Source: Sandaracinobacteroides sp964394815
Lineage (GTDB): Bacteria > Pseudomonadota > Alphaproteobacteria > Sphingomonadales > Sphingomonadaceae
DNA: 7,866 nt
Direction: 5' to 3'
Assembly (NCBI GenBank): GCA_964394815.1
Contig: CAYMZC010000120.1
Location: 1-7,866, forward strand
The notes under the pieces were generated by a model. That model ran no database searches, was not told where the DNA came from, and saw only the letters and a program-made list of their open reading frames with translations. A program made the position numbers and the translations under genes. Of this stretch, positions 5,527-7,866 are shown one piece after another; within the stretch, counting starts at the first letter, position 1; each line of letters opens with the position of its first letter.

Positions 5527-6648
5527 ATGACTGCCAAGCCTACCGCGCGTCCCGCGCGCCCGCATTTCTCGTCCGGCCCCTGTGCCAAGCGCCCCGGCTA
5601 CGAACTGGCCGCCCTACCCACCGATTGCCTCGGCCGCTCCCACAGGGCGAAGATCGGCAAGGTGCGCCTTCAGGACGCGATCGACCGCACCCGCGCCATC
5701 CTCCATGTGCCGGAAACGCACCGAATCGGCATTGTGCCGGCATCCGACACCGGCGCCTATGAAATGGCGATGTGGACCATGCTCGGCGACCGCCCTGTCA
5801 CGGCCCTTGCATGGGAAAGCTTTGGCGAAGGCTGGGTGACGGATGCCGCGAAGCAGCTGAAGCTCGATCCCACCGTCATCAAGGCCGATTACGGCCAGCT
5901 GCCCGATCTTTCCGCCGTCGATCAGGGGCATGATGTGCTGTTCACCTGGAACGGCACCACCTCCGGCGTGCGCGTTCCCGACGGCAACTGGATTTCCGAC
6001 AATCGCGAGGGCCTGACCCTGTGCGATGCGACCAGCGCCGCCTTCGCCCAGCCGCTTCCGTTCGAGAAGCTCGATGTCACCACCTTCTCCTGGCAGAAGG
6101 TGCTTGGCGGCGAAGGGGCACATGGCATGCTCATCCTCGGTCCGCGCGCGGTCGAGCGGCTGGAAAGCCACACGCCGGCATGGCCGCTGCCCAAGATCTT
6201 CCGCCTGACCAAGGGCGGAAAGCTGATCGAGGGCATCTTCGTGGGCGAAACGATCAACACGCCCTCCATGCTTGCGGTCGAGGATTATCTCGACGCGCTC
6301 CGCTGGGCCGAATCGGTGGGCGGCCTCAAGGGCCTGCACGCCCGCGCCGATGCCAATGCGGCTGCGCTCAACGCCTGGATCGATCGCACGCCCTGGGCAT
6401 CGAACCTCGCGGTCGATCCGGCCACCCGGTCCAACACCTCGGTCTGCATCCGGATCGATGGCCCGGCCGATCTTCCGAAGACAATGGCATCGCTTCTGGA
6501 AAAGGAAGGCGTCGCCTTCGACATCAACGGCTATCGCGATGCGCCGCCGTCGCTGCGCATCTGGTGCGGCGCGACCGTCGACACCGCCGATATCGAGGCG
6601 CTGACGCCCTGGCTCGACTGGGCCTACGCCACCGCCACTGCCGCCTGA
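5527..6648 (+). CDS. serC: Phosphoserine aminotransferase (alphaproteobacterial type)
   Basis: This pyridoxal-phosphate enzyme transfers an amino group from glutamate to 3-phosphohydroxypyruvate, giving 3-phosphoserine, the second step of serine synthesis. Members of the family may also act in vitamin B6 synthesis. The 373-residue protein starts with an Arg/Pro-rich stretch and the substrate-binding FSSGPCAKRPG at 14-24. LGRSHR (35-40) follows. Further on are WNGTTSGVRVP (141-151), CDATSA with Asp167 for the cofactor ring nitrogen, and SWQKVLGGEGAHG (188-200), where Lys191 should form the Schiff base. ETINTPSML lies at 241-249. The length and motifs fit the alphaproteobacterial subfamily (TIGR01365 type). 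The ATG at 5527 has a strong AGGAG five bases upstream; the frame extends to an ATG at 5380, but that would translate through the promoter and leader. serA starts 22 bases after its stop, so the two are almost certainly co-transcribed. Confidence 0.97.
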   Translation: MTAKPTARPARPHFSSGPCAKRPGYELAALPTDCLGRSHRAKIGKVRLQDAIDRTRAILHVPETHRIGIVPASDTGAYEMAMWTMLGDRPVTALAWESFGEGWVTDAAKQLKLDPTVIKADYGQLPDLSAVDQGHDVLFTWNGTTSGVRVPDGNWISDNREGLTLCDATSAAFAQPLPFEKLDVTTFSWQKVLGGEGAHGMLILGPRAVERLESHTPAWPLPKIFRLTKGGKLIEGIFVGETINTPSMLAVEDYLDALRWAESVGGLKGLHARADANAAALNAWIDRTPWASNLAVDPATRSNTSVCIRIDGPADLPKTMASLLEKEGVAFDINGYRDAPPSLRIWCGATVDTADIEALTPWLDWAYATATAA

Positions 6649-6670
6649 TCCAGACAAGAAGGCCCAAGCC

Positions 6671-7866
6671 ATGACGAACAAGGCTCCGCGAGTCCTCATT
6701 TCCGACAAGATGTCCCCTCTCGCGGCGGAAATCTTCCGCGCCCGCGGTGTCGAGGTGGACGAAAAGCCCGGCCTTTCGAAGGACGAGCTGATCGCCATCA
6801 TCGACCAGTATGACGGCCTCGCCATCCGCTCCTCCACCAAGGTGACGACGCAGATTCTCGAAGCCGCCACCCGGCTCAAGGTTATCGGCCGCGCCGGAAT
6901 CGGCGTCGACAATGTGGACGTGCCCGCCGCGACGGCGCGCGGCGTGGTCGTGATGAACACGCCCTTCGGCAACTCCATCACCACGGCCGAACATGCCATC
7001 GCCCTGATGTTCGCCCTTGCGCGCCAGATCCCCGAGGCCGATGTCTCGACCCAGGCCGGCAAGTGGGAAAAGAACCGCTTCATGGGTGTCGAGGTCACAT
7101 CCAAGACACTCGGCCTGATCGGTTGCGGCAACATCGGCTCGATCGTCGCCGAGCGCGCCCTCGGGCTGCGGATGAAGGTCGCTGCCTTCGATCCCTTCCT
7201 CACGCCCGAGCGGGCGCAGGACCTGGGTGTCGAAAAGGTGACGCTGGACGAACTGCTGGCACGGGCGGATTTCATCACCCTGCACACGCCGCTGACCGAT
7301 TCCACCCGCAACATCCTTTCGGCGGACAACATCGCCAAGACCAAGAAGGGCGTGCGCATCATCAACTGCGCCCGCGGCGGCCTGATCGACGAGAAGGCGC
7401 TGAAGGCCGCGCTCGACAGCGGCCATGTCGGCGGTGCGGCGCTCGACGTCTTCGAGGAAGAGCCCGCCCACGAACATCCGCTGTTCGGCACGCCCAACTT
7501 CATCGCCACGCCCCACCTTGGCGCCTCCACTTCGGAAGCGCAGGTCAATGTCGCGATCCAGGTGGCCGAGCAGATGGCGGATTTCCTGCTCACCGGCGGC
7601 GTCACCAACGCGCTCAACATGCCGTCGCTCTCGGCCGAGGATGCGCCGAAGGTGAAGCCCTACATGGCGCTTGCCGAACATCTGGGCCATCTCATCGGTC
7701 AGCTCGAATCCGAGGAACTGCGCGCCGTCACCGTGGAAGTGGAAGGCGCTGCCGCCCACCTCAACATCAAGCCGATCACGAGCGCCGTGCTCGCCGGCCT
7801 GATGCGCACCTTCTCCGATACGGTGAACATGGTGAACGCGCCCAGCATGGCGCGTGACCGCAATAT
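6671..7866 (+). CDS. serA: D-3-phosphoglycerate dehydrogenase, 3' end cut by window edge
   Basis: SerA oxidises 3-phosphoglycerate to 3-phosphohydroxypyruvate with NAD+, the first step of serine synthesis, and supplies the substrate of SerC. I translated 398 residues from the ATG at 6671; the frame is still open at the window end. The substrate-binding half begins PRVLISDKMS and includes GRAGIGVDNVD (73-83). The NAD-binding GCGNIG lies at 151-156, with Asp174 placed to bind the adenosine ribose. The catalytic set is Arg235 in CARGG, Glu264 in FEEEP and His282 in PHLGAST. Sequence beyond about residue 316 continues past the catalytic core, as in the long form of about 525 residues that carries an intervening domain and a C-terminal ACT domain; the ACT domain would lie outside the window. 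GAAGG eight bases upstream serves as the ribosome binding site. The gene shares the serC promoter and leader. Confidence 0.97.
   Translation, partial: MTNKAPRVLISDKMSPLAAEIFRARGVEVDEKPGLSKDELIAIIDQYDGLAIRSSTKVTTQILEAATRLKVIGRAGIGVDNVDVPAATARGVVVMNTPFGNSITTAEHAIALMFALARQIPEADVSTQAGKWEKNRFMGVEVTSKTLGLIGCGNIGSIVAERALGLRMKVAAFDPFLTPERAQDLGVEKVTLDELLARADFITLHTPLTDSTRNILSADNIAKTKKGVRIINCARGGLIDEKALKAALDSGHVGGAALDVFEEEPAHEHPLFGTPNFIATPHLGASTSEAQVNVAIQVAEQMADFLLTGGVTNALNMPSLSAEDAPKVKPYMALAEHLGHLIGQLESEELRAVTVEVEGAAAHLNIKPITSAVLAGLMRTFSDTVNMVNAPSMARDRN

Noticed and set aside
5614..7620. 668-codon open frame on the minus strand opposite serC and serA
   Set aside because: It crosses both serC and serA, whose plus-strand products carry complete catalytic motifs. 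The antisense product is low-complexity and spans the intergenic junction without any recognisable domain.

Overview
The window is high-GC bacterial DNA with six protein genes. It most likely comes from the chromosome of a sphingomonad (order Sphingomonadales, Alphaproteobacteria). The evidence for this is the monofunctional prephenate dehydratase beside a membrane-anchored cytochrome c, the alphaproteobacterial type of phosphoserine transaminase, and the serC-serA pair. These protein sequences resemble sphingomonad homologues from memory; no database search was possible. No insertion sequence, prophage gene, tRNA, rRNA or CRISPR array is visible.

Layout from left to right. (1) A minus-strand GGDEF-EAL cyclic-di-GMP enzyme with about six membrane segments and a PAS domain runs off the left edge, missing only its extreme C-terminus. 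(2) A 157-base gap with short repeats separates it from pheA (minus strand). (3) A divergent intergenic region of about 270 bases contains a 13-bp inverted repeat, a 15-bp palindrome and a candidate promoter. (4) The membrane-anchored cytochrome c gene (plus strand) follows and ends at a strong rho-independent terminator, shared with the convergent gene. (5) A LOG-family nucleotide-hydrolase-like gene lies on the minus strand. (6) A divergent promoter region leads to serC and serA (plus strand); serA runs off the right edge.

Functions. serC and serA form an operon for the phosphorylated serine pathway: SerA oxidises 3-phosphoglycerate and SerC transaminates the product. pheA makes phenylpyruvate for phenylalanine. 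The cytochrome is a respiratory electron carrier. The GGDEF-EAL protein makes or degrades cyclic-di-GMP. The LOG-like protein probably cleaves nucleoside monophosphates. Apart from serC-serA the genes look like independent units rather than one system.

I see no convincing new multi-gene system. The most interesting signals are in the non-coding DNA: a two-hairpin leader before serC whose second hairpin covers the ribosome binding site (probably the known alphaproteobacterial serC RNA motif), an inverted repeat over the serC promoter, the repeats between pheA and the cytochrome gene, and a 12-bp tandem repeat just before the GGDEF-EAL start.
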